DNA of 64,000 nucleotides from assembly GCA_947000775.1 (NCBI GenBank), contig CAMQGK010000607.1, positions 15,001-79,000 of the forward strand, given 5' to 3'. Every line of letters begins with the position of its first letter. Position 1 is the stretch's first letter. Positions 43,957 to 56,515 of the stretch are shown piece by piece. This DNA is from Pterois miles. Taxonomy: Eukaryota; Chordata; Actinopteri; Perciformes; Scorpaenidae. The notes beneath the pieces were generated by a model. The model ran no database searches and was not told the origin of the DNA. It saw only the letters and a list, made by a program, of their open reading frames with translations. The translations under genes and the position numbers were made by a program.

Positions 43957-44253
43957 AAATAAATCAGTCATAAAAGAAAAGAGGAGGATAAAAGATGAGA
44001 CGATCGCCTCCATGAATCAAAGTTGTCTCAAAGCCTTTGAAAGCATTTTGGATCAAGGTCCCTAACTAGCTAACTCCCTCCTCTCCACGCTGGATGAAGT
44101 CAATGGGTCTGTTCTACTCTGTCTCTGTCATGTTCACTTTATGCATTTATGTAAGTGTCTGCACAGAGCAGCTGTACAATAAACTGTAATCATCATTACA
44201 AAGTAGCATCAATAAAGAGGTCAGAGCTTTTACATTTGGTTATGATTTGGTTG
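43957..44253. other. No recognisable feature
   Basis: Short unique stretch between two LINE tails. Confidence 0.4.
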
Positions 44254-44308
44254 TAAATTTCTCCACTGTGGGACAAATAAAGGAATATCTTATCTTATCT
44301 TATCTTAT
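44254..44308 (+). mobile_element. Orphan L2-like LINE tail
   Basis: AAATTTCTCCACTGTGGGAC then AAATAAAGGAATATC and TTATC repeats; same 3' end as the LINE at 43370-43956 but with no coding part. Confidence 0.75.
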
Positions 44309-46970
44309 GTCATACCTCCTCTAATTCACTTTTCTGATAACTTTTGATCTTTCTCCTTTTGATGCTGTACTTTCTGCCCTCTCACTTCTTCTTCAAATGC
44401 CCTTTAATTCAAATCTCATAATTTGTTTACCTTTATCAGAAATATCGGCAATCTGACTGTAACTCTGATGTCAAAAATCTAAACATTAAAAATAGATAAA
44501 GAATGTTTGTTCTTTAATACTGATACAGATAAAGATTTAATGAAAGACTATTTAACAAAGCTGCTTACCCAATAAACATACACATCAAATTAAACATAAG
44601 TAACTGACTAAAAGATCTGCACTGAAGACAAACTACAGTGGAACAGTCATCAATATTCATATTCTTTGTGGTTTTCACTTTCACTGTGTGTCAATACCTG
44701 TCATCTAATCTTTATCATTAATGAGCCATGAAGACACTGAGTCTCTGTGATCCTCCTTGTCTTTGTCTCTCTCTACCTTCCCTCTCTCTCATTTCATTTT
44801 TATGTCTGTTCCCATCGCTTCCCTTCATATTTATTCTCGCCCCACCCTTCATCTCTGACCCAGGCTTTTGATTCTCTCTGATTTCATGTCCAGAGCCGGG
44901 AACTGGCTAATGGAGATTCAAATCATGGACGGCATCGGGCTCAAAAAAAAAAAAAAAAAAAAATGGAAAAAAAGGCAAGTCATTGACTCTGTTTTTTAAA
45001 CCTCATTTCTCTATTAAAGTACTGCTCATAAAACCTCATTTCTCCCTTCAGAACCCACTGAAGGATGACCAGAGATCAGTATTTTAGCTTCTATTTCAGG
45101 TATTTACATCTAGATCTGTTACACCGCTTAGCAGATAGCTCCACATTTTACGGTGATCCAAAATACAGGAACAGATAGACTTATAGATTAAAGTGAATAA
45201 TACTTCATATTTAGTAGAAAATCAAGAGTACAGTCAGTCTCCTTACTTTATCCTTATCTTTGATTTTTCTGCTTAATTTCCTTTCAGAAGAACATCCTTG
45301 CATTGTCTCATTCACTATTTTTCACAACAGAGCTAAACTTTCTAATTTGTTTTTGTCTGACAGACGTCATGGTGAGATTTGGATTCTCTTCAATTAAGAT
45401 ATTAGTGAAGACAAGCAAAACTCTTTAAAGTTTATTTGGAAAAGGCTGAACACGTGTTCACTGTGCTTTCTCATTTGTCTTTTTTATTCCAGAGATAGAT
45501 GAGACCACAGTGTGTTCACACCTTAAACACTTTTTGTCTCTTGGTTGACCAAACTATACCTGAAAGGTTTCAGCAGACATTTTGTCCTACGACAACCTGA
45601 TGAGTGTAAGTCGCTCATATATTACTGTAGATTAAAACAGTACACTGATAAAAATGATTTTTTTTTTGGACCTGTAAATATCACTTTGATTATGTTTAAA
45701 TCTGCAAGAAATTACTATTTCAATAAATGAAGATGTGTTTTTTTTTTCAATTTAATGCGTAACTGTTTTTTTTTATTTTTATAAGTAAATTTTTTATTTT
45801 TATAAGTAAATTTGAGCCAGGTGTATTGACTACACAACGTGACGAAGGCAAGTAAAATGTATCTGAGCAATGGGAGTTAACCATATGTACCTCAACAGAC
45901 ACGCCTGAACTCCCCCAGGAAGGCCGACCTTGAGGGGATAAGGACTCCATCGCTCATTTAATGTGGACATTTGTGGATGTGAAGTGATGTGAGTATGTTT
46001 ATGTGCTTGATTAACTTTCTACATTCCTGTTAACTTGTCAGCTGAAGTCAGTGTTTGGTTTGAAAACGTACCATTATCTAACAGTGGTCAATGGCTTAGT
46101 CCGCTACCTCATTATGATGCAAGCAAAATGAACCTGGTTCATGCATGTGGCACACATCAGATTGCTAAATATCAATTTTAGTGGCTAATTTGAAGCTTCA
46201 AACTTATGCAAGCATTGAAATTTGCCCTTTCAAGTGAAAAGTGGCACTGGCAAACTCACAATGCATGAGTTCGCTCAACCTGGTAAAATAATTTTCAGAT
46301 GGCGTTGAAATGTGTTCTGCTGTACCAGTTATTAAAACAGAGCGTCGGGCATATTGCTGTCTGTGTAAAGTCCGACAGATCGCTGCCAGGATGGACACAT
46401 GCCAGCTGCTGTCTTTACTGCTTCAGGATGTCTACCACTGTGCAATGTGGCCTCTTTTATGTATTATTGTTATGACAATAGTTCTACAAGTTAATATTTC
46501 TGTGGCATTAAGATATTTCTCCTTTTTTTAATTTATTCAACTTTATATTTATTGTAATTTCTTATACAGTATACTAACACACAGTGACTAGAGTTTGTCG
46601 AGCATTGCCCTGCAGACTAAGACTTCATGGAGAGATGTCCTACGCTGTTCTGTGAAGCTCAGGTAAATCCAGCTCTCCATGTGTCTCTTTACCTGATGCT
46701 AAGACTGCAATTATTAATACCACATAACCAATTTATTAGATCCACCTCGCTAATGCAGTTTAACACAACAACCCTGCAATAAATCCTACTGTCATTGGGT
46801 TACAATATCCCATTTCTTTTATCAGTTGTTTTAGCCAGTTTATTCATTGTTATAGCCATTTTGGAGGTTGTAGTTCAATTGCATTGAATTATTCAAAAAA
46901 TGCAATACAAAATCACTTGTACAGTACGGATAACACAGTACAGTTAAACAGCACCACAAACTTACCTACT
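44309..46970. other. No recognisable gene
   Basis: About 2.7 kb of AT-rich sequence. It includes a 21-nt A run at 44943-44963 and a 21-bp tandem duplication around TTTTTATTTTTATAAG at about 45771-45812. No domain or exon-like structure is recognised. Confidence 0.45.
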
Positions 46971-47010
46971 CAGTTACCTGTGCTATATCTATAATATCTA
47001 TACTTTTATT

Positions 47011-47044
47011 TATATATATATATATATATATATACATACATATA
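47011..47044 (+). repeat. (TA)n microsatellite
   Basis: TATATA run followed by CATACATATA. Confidence 0.85.
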
Positions 47045-47139
47045 AAAGAATACACTCCATCCTGTGAATTTACAGTTTCCAAAATTTTCTGATCAATCTT
47101 ACTTGCTTTATTTTTTTCCCTTTTTTTATGGGTAATCTT

Positions 47140-47222
47140 CCAGTATATTTGTTTATATTCCTGTATATTTGTATATACTCCTGTATATTTGTTTATATTC
47201 CTGTATATTTGTCTATATTTTT
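47140..47222 (+). repeat. 20-bp minisatellite, four units
   Basis: CCTGTATATTTGTTTATATT and close variants (TATATACT, TCTATATT endings) repeat four times. Confidence 0.85.
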
Positions 47223-47267
47223 CGTAATTTTTTATGTACACTTGGGTGTTTTTTTGTGTATGTGCTG

Positions 47268-47330
47268 CTGTAACGACCAAATTTCCCCACTGTGGGATTA
47301 ATGAAGGTCTATTGTATTCTATTCTATTGT
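47268..47330 (+). mobile_element. Orphan L2-like LINE/SINE tail
   Basis: CAAATTTCCCCACTGTGGGA followed by TTAATGAAGGTC and TATTC repeats: the shared LINE-SINE 3' end with a different terminal pentamer. Confidence 0.65.
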
Positions 47331-49148
47331 CCAGCCTCCAAAATGGCAATACAGTTGAGTGCAGTATAATTACCTCTCAAACAGTTCAATCAATGACTAT
47401 TGTATTAGATTGCATTAGTTTTATAGCTGTACCTAATAAACTGGGTAATCATGGCTGTTACCGCACACCACGTTACATGTCATCACCTTTTTTATCAGAT
47501 CAAAGCCTGGACACTTACACTGCCAAACTGCAGGAAATATTTGTCTAATATTTAATAAGTAATGATAATAAACTTTAACATAATTACAAGGTGCTTTACA
47601 TAAGTTAAAATAGTACAAATATCCAGATAAAAACAAAGAATAAAAACATAAAAAATAAAATATTGAACAAAATACTACAAAATAAAAGTGTGTACAAAAA
47701 GTCTGCAATAAAAAGTTAAAATAATAAAAACTAATAATGATAAAATTCTGAATATGAAATTAAAACAAGGGTTTGCTCTAAAATGGCTGTCCTGTAAAAG
47801 ACGGTTCTGAGGCGTGATTTAAAGGAAGGAACAGAGTTTACTAGCCAGAGGGACAAGAGGACTACACTGAGCATGTCGTGAAGATCTTTGTCCTCCGTGA
47901 CAGTACAGCACACAGCAGCCCCATGTTGTTATGATAATAGGTCAAAAACATGCATTACACTGAGTGGTGATAACGAGAGCTCTACAACGGCCCTGAGAGC
48001 TCAACTTCCTGCAGCTCAAGAAAACATATTCACCACTTTTGACAATCAGCAGCATTTAGAAAAAAAATGGCAGGTAGCACAGATAATGGATACAATTTCC
48101 AGGGACACAAAAAGTGCTGAACACACCCAGACACAGCTTGGACACATTTGTCCTTTCCAGTACCACTTACAGATAGCCAACTTTGATAACTTAATATGTC
48201 AGACACCATGGCAACAAATAAGCATGTCCCAGCCATGTGCATCACTTTTAGTGTTCCCTGTCTAGTTTCCTTTGTTGTTTGTGGCAGTTGCAACTTGCAG
48301 CTTTTCTGTATTTGGTTGTGCTTTTTCTATTTGCAGCTAAATGCTGCATATGTTGTTTTCTTTTTGTGTGTGTTTAAGTGTTATTGTGTTTTCTTAAGTT
48401 GTAGTGTGTTGAGGTCTCAGGACCACCGTAGAACTAAATATTGTGTAACATTAAAAGAAGGGAATATGCAAGTGATTGCACTTATGTGTTACATTTTATT
48501 GGAGATGCTGATTGTGTTAAAACAGCACTGAGATAAAAAGGATCATCCAGAGAGTCTTATTTTAAAAATGTTTGAAACTTTACTCAGACTGAGCCTCTCA
48601 GTAAACAATGTTCCAGGAACTTTTCATGCAGTGTTGTCTGTGACTATATGTTGGAGCAACTGTAAGCTGTTGCTTTATGCTGCCTTTTTTCTATATGCAC
48701 TGAGATCTAGCTTGTTGAATTTTTACCCCCTCTCAGTCCAGCAAACAAGTCATCAGTTAGAGGCAGGGGGTATTGCTCTGCTGTTAGCACAGGGTTAAGT
48801 GTTACGTTAAAGTCTCCACAGGTTCAGATTCCCTCATCTTACTGGAATGATGGGCATGGCCTACTCACAGATCAAAAAGTGTCCAGGTCAGCTTCTGCCG
48901 TGGGTCTGATAGCGTATGACACTGTTCTAGCTTTCATGAACACAGGCTTGCTACCAGGCTTGATGTGCAGCTTCACTGTAATTTCTTTCATGTTAAATAA
49001 TTTGTCATGGAAATCCTCTGTTTTTCCAATATCTCCTGCACGTGAGTGGAGACAGATGACCAGGTATCTACTGTATCTGCTTGGTAATGTCAGGAAGCTG
49101 ATTGACATCCTCCTGCATCCTCCTCACATACAGTATATTCACATTATA
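47331..49148. other. No recognised gene; possible dispersed repeat at 47560-47900
   Basis: ACAAGGTGCTTTACATAAG through GGGTTTGCTCTAAAATGGC and GATTTAAAGGAAGGAACAGAG resembles a dispersed fish repeat. The remainder is unique-looking; the longest frame there (47888-48265) has no recognisable domain. Confidence 0.4.
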
Positions 49149-49194
49149 TATCTATATCTATATATATATATATATATATATCTATATATATATA

Positions 49195-49236
<42 letters not shown>
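49149..49236 (+). repeat. (TA)n microsatellite with CTATATC interruptions
   Basis: About 90 bp of TA repeats. Confidence 0.9.
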
Positions 49237-49238
<2 letters not shown>

Positions 49239-49994
49239 TGTAAGGTAGTTACTGAAAGGCGTCACAAGGTGTTGCTGTTGCGCTGTGTAATCCTTCAGGA
49301 ATCCAGAAGTTAATGTTGTCGGTCCCTTACAGGACACCGTAGTGTTTGGGTTATTGTCCGTGCGGGTGCCATCTTGATTTAATGTTTCACTTGATATGCT
49401 CTGAAGGTAAGCATCCAAAGCTGCTCCCAGCATCAGCTTTAAATATTGTCACTAAAAATGGCCATCCAGTCAAATTGTTTAACCAACCTGTTGTTTAAGA
49501 TGTTCATGGACTGTTTGAGGAGTGTATAATGAGTTTTTATGTATGATTTGAGTGTAAATATCAGCCGCGATTTTGGCTAGGCTTTCATGTTTGAGAGCAG
49601 CACTGGTTAATTGAATGTCAAGTTATTACTTGTGCAGTGCATTTAGACTCTGTGGTCTTTGTTTAAGTGCCTTAATGATTATGCATGTAGCGGTGCAGCA
49701 CTTTATTTTTTATATCTTGGTATTATTGTCACATTAGATGTTCTATATTATTTTTTTTGTACAACGTGCACTCCAACATGTTAATTAATGTTAAAGTTTC
49801 ACTTGATATGCTCTGAAGGCGACAGAAGTGGGCAGCAGCGGAGGTGGATAAGCCAATAAACGGCGCGGTCTATGCCACAATCCGAACGCCTGTGTCGACT
49901 CGTCTCTCCACGATACACCCCAACACATCACATCTATAACACAACGAAGAGTCCCCGGGTGTTAGGGAGGCTGCAGTGCACGTACGGCTGGGTT

Positions 49995-49998
<4 letters not shown>
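49237..49998. other. Spacer with a 24-bp direct repeat, no gene recognised
   Basis: GTTTCACTTGATATGCTCTG plus AAGG occurs at 49384-49407 and 49796-49819. The part from about 49810 to 49985 is richer in CpG. No frame or domain is recognised. Confidence 0.45.

Positions 49999-50040
<42 letters not shown>
49999..50040 (+). repeat. (TA)n microsatellite
   Basis: About 20 TA units. Confidence 0.9.
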
Positions 50041-50042
<2 letters not shown>

Positions 50043-50109
50043 ATATGGATTGTCGATGTTGTAGTTTCATCTTGTTGTTACTCTGTACACATGACATCTA
50101 TTGTATGTC

Positions 50110-50335
50110 TGTCCATCCTGAAGGGGGATCGCTCCTATGTAGGTTTCTAACAGGATGAGATTACTTTTTTCCCTGTTAAACAGACTTTTTGGAGTTTTTC
50201 CTTATCTGATAAGAGGGTTGCATTGTAAAGGACAGAGGCTGTTGTATCCTGTACAGATTATAAAGCCCCCTGAGTCAAATTTGTGGTTTGTGATTTTGGG
50301 CTGTACAAATAAAACTGACTTGATTCTACTTGATA
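50110..50335 (+). repeat. Dispersed repeat resembling a retroposon 3' end
   Basis: GAGTTTTTCCTTATCTGAT, TTATAAAGCCCCCTGAGTC, GGTTTGTGATTTTGGGCTG and ACAAATAAAACTGACTTGA match a very common fish repeat that ends in AATAAA plus TTGATT units. Confidence 0.5.
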
Positions 50336-50340
50336 ACTAG

Positions 50341-51829
50341 GCCCTTTGTTGTTTTCTGTTTCCCATTTTGTCAACTTACTTATTTTCATTGCTATCCAGA
50401 TGATATGAAATCTGATATAGCCATTAAATAAAGTAAGCCGTGAGGCCTTTACAGTATGGTCTAAAGGATGCCATTGCCTCAATTTCTTCCATTTTCTCTG
50501 CAGCTTTCATTATGCATTTTTCTTTTATATCCAACCCTTTGTGTTTTCCATCCCCTCTCATGCCTTCTCATATCTTTCACTCCTGCTCCCGATGTTTCTC
50601 TCCAGCCCCCTCATGGCCTGCCCTTCACTGTCTGACGACAATAGTTTCAGCATTTGGATTACTGTAATGGGGGTTGCATCACCCTCACATGATCAGCCAT
50701 CTGGGGCTAGCTGCCTTTCAGCATCCAGTTAGTATCTCCCCAATAGGCTGGGCTGAGAAAGCTAAGCCGGAAAAGCACTAACCTCCCAACACTGGCAATT
50801 GTAAAGTGCCCCCATTGGCCTCTGTGCTAAAAGGGGCTAATTGATGTTGCCGCCTGCTTATTGTCAGCCTTGGGAGGAAGTGCATGATTGTCAGCAATGC
50901 ATATGCAGAGGCAAAGTGATGTGAAGCAACGGAAGTCTAAATCTGCTACTTCACAGCTATTTGGCACATCCTGCATTCTCCGTACTGTAGTTTTATTTAT
51001 TTGTGCAACTGTCCAGTTCTCTTCTGATTTGTAAATCTATAATTGTACCTGCTCACTTGATAATATGTTTGAGTGACAGAAACTGAAAGTCATTAACTTC
51101 ACAAAGGTTGAAGACCTGTTAAAAATCAAATACTTTCACCAGGTGGAAATGTCATTATTATTTTGTATGTAAAGCTGAAAAGGGGAAAACCATCATGGTG
51201 CAAGTCATCACAAAGGAGCATGGTTTTTACACTTTCTAGTTCATCAAGACTATTCTTTCTGCTGAGAGGCATCAGGCGTGAAAAGATTTCTGTTCCAGCA
51301 AACGTAATACAGGACAAACTGGGAAATTTGTAGGGCTGTACCGTACAGTTTGAAGCTTATTATTGTTGTATCCACATGTACATAATCACCCTGTCTGAAC
51401 TGGCCTTGGATAGAGAAACGTTATGTCCTGTACACACAGTGTTTGGTACCACAGTGTTTATCAATGGACTAAACATTATGGAGATATGGTGTTATCATTA
51501 CTAAGGCAGGTCAGAGACATTGTTGTAAATTCCACCCAAACAGCCTGCTACCATTGTAATGCTGCTGTCCTTTTAACAAACAAATAAAAAACCTTAGTTT
51601 CACCTGTTAAACCCATGTTCAACTTCAGCAATGTCTTTCTATACTCTTGAGTGTATATGAACCTTGAAATGAAATGTTGTTGCTTGGCTGTAAAAGCATG
51701 GCACGCTTGTCTGTCCTTTAAATGCAGAGACAGAAGTGGTAATGATTAATACAACTGCTAAGAGATCAAGACAATCAGAGATTGTTTTTCAAGATCTGAC
51801 AAAGTCTTGTCAATGTCTTGTCAATGTGT
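50341..51829. other. No recognisable feature
   Basis: About 1.5 kb without repeats, domains or RNA signatures that I recognise. Confidence 0.45.
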
Positions 51830-52172
51830 ATCAGTCTTGCCTTACAGAAAAAATAGGTCGCAGGTTCGAATCCGGCTTGGGACTCTTCTGTGTGGAGTTT
51901 GCATGTTCTCCCCGTGTTAGTGTGGGTTTTCTCCGGGTACTCCGGCTTCCTCCCACAGTCCAAAGACATGCTGTTTAGGTTAATTGATGACTCTAAATGT
52001 CCCGTAGGTGTGGATGTGAGCGTGAATGGTCGTCTGTCTCTATGTGCCCTGCCCTGTGATGGACTGCAGACCTGTCCAGGGTGAACCAGCCTTCGCCCAA
52101 TGCCAGCTGGGATCGGCTCCAGCCCCCCGCGACCCCTAACGGGATAAGAGGTTGAAGATGGATGGACAAAGT
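51830..52172 (+). mobile_element. tRNA-derived SINE (family B)
   Basis: B box GGTTCGAATCC (about 51863) in a degraded head, then GTGGAGTTTGCATGTTCTCC, CTCCGGCTTCCTCCCACAG, CTGTGATGGACTGCAGACC and the end GGATAAGAGGTTGAAGATGG. The A box region is damaged. Its 3' end resembles the LINE end at 6385-6410. Confidence 0.8.
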
Positions 52173-52224
52173 CCAAGGTCCAGTGGAGCACAAGGATATT
52201 TATAATAAAGCTCTGTGTGAGGAA

Positions 52225-52415
52225 TGTTAGATCTTAGGTCTTTTGTTTCATGTTATTTGCGTGCACTTCCAGTTTTATTTTGGTGATCCCAACTCTCCCT
52301 CTTGTTTCAGAGCACTTCACTTTCTACCCAGTGTTTCCCGCTTCACTATGATTGACACTTTGTGACCTACTTTCATCCACTATTCACCTGAGTCCGATCG
52401 TCTTATGCCTTATGT
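52225..52415 (+). mobile_element. Fragment of a sushi-type LTR
   Basis: TGTTAGATCTTAGGTC, CCAACTCTCCCTCTTGTTTC, AGAGCACTTCAC, GTGACCTACTTTCATCCAC and CACCTGAGTCCGATCG follow the same order as the first 200 bp of the LTR of element 2 (58467-58680). It is more diverged and truncated before the TATA box, so it is an older relic. Confidence 0.65.
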
Positions 52416-53120
52416 CAATGTCAATTCACTGCCGTTGGATTTAGGCTCAGTTTTTGTCACAGTTTTTAAACGGTGAAATCCGATTGGCCATCCCATGCTC
52501 ACCATCCCTTTTTACATCAGTTGATGATGACTATGATGCTGGCTAGTTGCTGATGTTAGTCATAGTTTTAATTATTTTTTTCCCTGTGTTGTCATGTATG
52601 AAAAGACCCAAAATGAACCTGTAAGTGGACTACTTGATTACTATGAGTGAATTATTTAAATGGCGTTTGTATAGGAGTGATTCTGTCCCAAGGTTTTTGA
52701 TAACAATAAGCGATTCCCACTGTATAAGTTTTCCAGTAACTACTAATCATGAATGGCCGAAGCATTTGTTGACATTTGGACCGATTCGGTAGCCTGTTTC
52801 ATCCTCCATCTGGTTTCAACCAGAAAAATAGATCTAGGTGAGGTTTTCTTCTGCCTTTAAATGTCTTCAGGTCATGTTTCCAAGTAGCAGGAAAGGAATC
52901 AGAAGTAACAGTGATGCTTTGGCGAAAGAGAGGAAATGCTAGCTTATGCTAGCTATATGCTAGCTGTATGCTAACAGTCGTACTCATAAATTACCAAAGT
53001 TCATTCTGAAAAAACAGACAACAGACTTTATTTTGGCTGCAGAGCGTAAAATGAAGATGTTATTATCCAGAGAGCAGCTGGTTCCTGACAGACTGATCAG
53101 GAGGGGGCAACCAAGATTCA

Positions 53121-53122
<2 letters not shown>
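52416..53122. other. No recognisable feature
   Basis: Unique-looking sequence; a few GCTAGC/ATGCTAGCT words repeat near 52935-52975. Confidence 0.4.
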
Positions 53123-53167
<45 letters not shown>

Positions 53168-53168
53168 T
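53123..53168 (+). repeat. (TG)n microsatellite
   Basis: About 22 TG units with one TTTG interruption. Confidence 0.9.
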
Positions 53169-54060
53169 AAAAGCAAAGGCTGTGACTAATACAGTTGAGG
53201 TTGGGATTAACTTTTCCACCCTGAATATCATTCTCTCTTTAAACCTCCTGACACAATTTGCTCTATAACACACACACACACACCGTATGCAAGTCGCTGA
53301 CTTCTAAAATAGCAAATGTTTACTGAGATGAAAGGTTTGGCTTATTTCCTCCCCACTAAGAGGATCCAAGCCAGAATGAGTGACTGCCAACAGTTTGTGT
53401 GTGTGAATGAAATCTGGTTCTTTGTACCTTCTCTCTTCCTTGGCTTGTCTTCAAACACTAATGTGTAATCTAGGTCTGTGTCACTGGAACAACAAAGAGG
53501 AATGTTCATCACTAACACATACTATTCTTTAAATTTGCGTCTCTTCTTCCTAGTTATGAAGTGCACTTTAAATATCAGCATTATTTCAATATTTCTCTTC
53601 CCCACCTCACCCCAAAACCCCATTTCTCTTATTTTCTTTGCTTAATTCAAGTTTGAATAATAAAGGTGATCTTTTCAAATGGTTATATTTAGTTGGGAAA
53701 GATGTGCCTTGAAATGTGTCAGTTTATGCGACTAATTGCAGATATTGATAGAGTGTGCTAAATACCTAGCATACGTGTCAACTTACTCTTAAAGCCCCAT
53801 GCCTTGGAATTTTGCAAATACATCAAATCACTGTTATCAGACATGTTTGGAGTTGCTCTTTGTGTATCGATGTTTGAAATCCTCTGAACTGTAATGCAGG
53901 CATTGATCTCCAGGTATGGTCGTCAGTGATCTACGAAATCCCCTCTTAGAAATCAATGAACGCTGCTCCGTCACATGTTACATGTGCATTGCATCATGTC
54001 TGATTGAAGCATTAAAACAAAAGGAAATGACTGCTGCATGAATTGATACTCAGTTCCTCT
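53169..54060. other. No recognisable feature
   Basis: Contains a short (AC)n run near 53268-53284. No gene evidence. Confidence 0.45.
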
Positions 54061-54148
54061 CACTCCTCCCTCTCCTCCTCCTCCTATAGGTCTCTATCTC
54101 CTCCCACTCCTCCCTCTCCTCCTCCTCCTATAGGTCTTTTCTCACCTC
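54061..54148 (+). repeat. 44-bp tandem duplication, pyrimidine-rich
   Basis: CACTCCTCCCTCTCCTCC...CTATAGGTCT occurs at 54061 and 54105. Each unit ends in a polypyrimidine run followed by ATAG, which looks like a splice acceptor, but no exon is recognised downstream. Confidence 0.85.
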
Positions 54149-54455
54149 TCCTCACTCCTTCTGCCTCCTTCTGTCTTAGCAGGATGAGAAGAATACACTG
54201 AGGCCCTGGTGGTATAATAAAATTATTAGTGAAGTTGTCCTGAAGGGGTGAGATAGATGTTTCCCTCAACAAGCCATCCATTCTTCTCTGAGCGGCACTA
54301 GTACTGTTTGCTAATGTCCCACTTTGTCCAGTAGATCAGGCATGTTTTTGTGTATTTTAAACAATCCAGCCAATGGTAAAATGTTTGTCACTAAAGACTA
54401 CTATTTATAACAGCATTTAGTTCATTTATATTTTATTAAAAACTGATTGCATTGA
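54149..54455. other. No recognisable feature
   Basis: Unique-looking sequence. Confidence 0.4.
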
Positions 54456-54456
54456 G

Positions 54457-54745
54457 GGCTACACAGTGGTGCAGTGGTTAGTGCTGTCACCTCACAGGGT
54501 CGCAGGTTCAAATCCAGCTTGGGGCTCTTCTGTGTGGAGTGTGCATGTTCTCCCCATGTTAGCCTGGGTTTTCTCCAGGTCCACAGTCCAAAGACATGCA
54601 GATTATGTTAATTGGGGACACCCCTAGGTGTGGATTTGAGCGTGAATGGTTGTCTACCTCGTCTACCTCTATGTGCCCTGTGATGGACTGACATACCCCG
54701 CCTTCGCCCAATGCCGGCTTGGATTGGCTCCAGTGGTGTTCACCG
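54457..54745 (+). mobile_element. tRNA-derived SINE (family B) with preserved head
   Basis: A box TGGTGCAGTGGTTAGTGC and B box GGTTCAAATCC are both readable, followed by GTGTGGAGTGTGCATGTTC, CACAGTCCAAAGACATGC and CTATGTGCCCTGTGATGG. The 3' end is truncated after GGATTGGCTCC. Same family as 51830-52172. Confidence 0.85.
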
Positions 54746-56194
54746 TGCACCCTGCAAACTAAGATTGTACTTGATGCAGTTTTAGGAGATGTTATTGAAA
54801 ACTATTGATGCTCTGTTCTGTAATTCTTTAGTTCTTTTAACTTTAATTTGATTGTTATCTTTTATTTTTACAACTGATGGTGATAAGCAGCATAGGCTAC
54901 CACTGCTTCCCTTAACTTTGACTCCTCCAGAGACTCAAACAGGGATCTGTGTCTGTAGGGGAAAACTACCAGCACAAGTGACAACATCATATCCAGTTAG
55001 GGTTAGGGTTAGGGTTAACCCTAACCAACACCCAGTATAGGCTACTATCACTTAAAGGTTAAATGTGCTCCCCATATGGTGGCTGATACTTTACATCAGT
55101 ACCTCAAAACATTGGTCTTTATAAAAAGCACTAATTAAAACAACGAAAACAACAATATGAAGTCATTAGGAGCCAAATGATTGGCAAAGTCATGAAATAC
55201 TGGAATGAGATATGACAGAAGCTGTATCTCTGGATTCTGCTACGATATGGTTAATGGACAACAACAACACACACACACACACACAAAGTGGACGAGGTTA
55301 AACACAGCTTAAGACAATAGGAGTGTTTTTGGGTCAGCTGTCCCTCAGCGTGGCAGACAGATGCTTTGCTAACACTACACCCCTATAATCACATCATATA
55401 ATGGATGCTTGAGGCACACTTTACGGCTTAGAGCGGCCTTTCTAACTGCTTAGACTAAGCTTCTCTGTGGCACTGAAAAAGAGCAGTATAGGGTAAAAAG
55501 GGGGTAAAATTACGGCATCCTCTTCTGATGATAGCCAGACAATAGCTACGCACTTAACAGATTAAGCACTCATAAGATGTTTGACACAGCACAAACAAAG
55601 CTAAGTGGAAGATTTTCACTTTCTCTCTCACTCTATCCCTTTCCTCTCCTCCATTCTCTCTCCCTCTTTGGTTGTACATTTATCCACTTTGCATTGCTTT
55701 GTCTCTCTGTAAATGCTCAGATGAGCTGTAAGGGATGAGCTTGTGCTTGGGTTCTAATGCAGCGAGCTAAGCTAGAATCACTGAGGGGATTGTGGTTGTA
55801 AATGTCACCATGTCCCCTGTTGGGGATTCATAATAGACGACTGCTGCTATTGTTTTACCCACAGTGTGCTGACGAGGCTTGAATACAAACTGTGGATGAG
55901 GAGGATGAAAGTCAAGACGAGTGATGAGTCGTCATGTTTTTAAGACACTCATTGTTTGGTGAAAGAGACAAAGCCTGCATTTTATTTATTTTTTTCTTCT
56001 TTCTGCACTTGTTGTTGGAGCACAGATTAGCTGAAGACCACTAGACTGAATGTAATCCAACCATCTAGTCTGTCTGTCTGTATGCTCCAGGTCGGTTTCA
56101 TCAATAAAATCTGAATTTAAACTAGACTAAGTATTTTAAAACACAGTTGAAGCAGTGGATGGTACTTTAGTATAAATGAGTGAAAATTATGGTA
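54746..56194. other. No recognised gene; holds a short telomeric palindrome
   Basis: AT-rich sequence with an (AC)n run near 55268-55285 and the telomere-like palindrome annotated separately. No exon-like structure is recognised. Confidence 0.45.
54996..55026. repeat. Head-to-head interstitial telomeric repeat
   Basis: Three TTAGGG units (54997-55014) meet an inverted TTAACCCTAACC (55015-55026). The 20-bp GGTTAGGGTTAACCCTAACC is a perfect palindrome. Confidence 0.95.
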
Positions 56195-56515
56195 AATGAA
56201 CTTTATACAGAGCTTTTCTAGCCTTATGACCACTCAAAGCGCTTTACATTATATGTCACATTCACCCATTCACACACACATTCATACACTGATGGAAGAG
56301 ACTGCTAAGGACCCAGCTTTACCCATCAGGATCTGATCTAAATACTCATTCACCTCATTCACACACCAATGGCTATGCCTTCGGGAACAATTTGGGGTTA
56401 AGTGTCTTGCCCAAGGACACATCGACACGTGACAGGAGAAGCTGGGGATTGAACCACCGATCTTCTGATTGGTGGATGACCTGCTCTAACCTCTGAGCCA
56501 CAGCTGCCCCCAAAA
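56195..56515 (-). mobile_element. tRNA-derived SINE (family C)
   Basis: On the - strand: GGGGGCAGCTGTGGCTCAG (A box region), AGATCGGTGGTTCAATCCCC (B box), then TGTCCTTGGGCAAGACACTT and a body containing TAATGTAAAGCGC and GTCATAAGG. It shares a GGGCAAGACACTTAACCCC-like core with family A. Confidence 0.85.

Noticed and set aside
47888..48265. 125-codon open frame
   Set aside because: No recognisable domain, no homologous remnant on either side and an unremarkable length for random DNA.
54061..54148. Splice acceptor sites in the duplicated CT-rich unit
   Set aside because: The polypyrimidine-AG pattern arises from low complexity and no coding exon follows.
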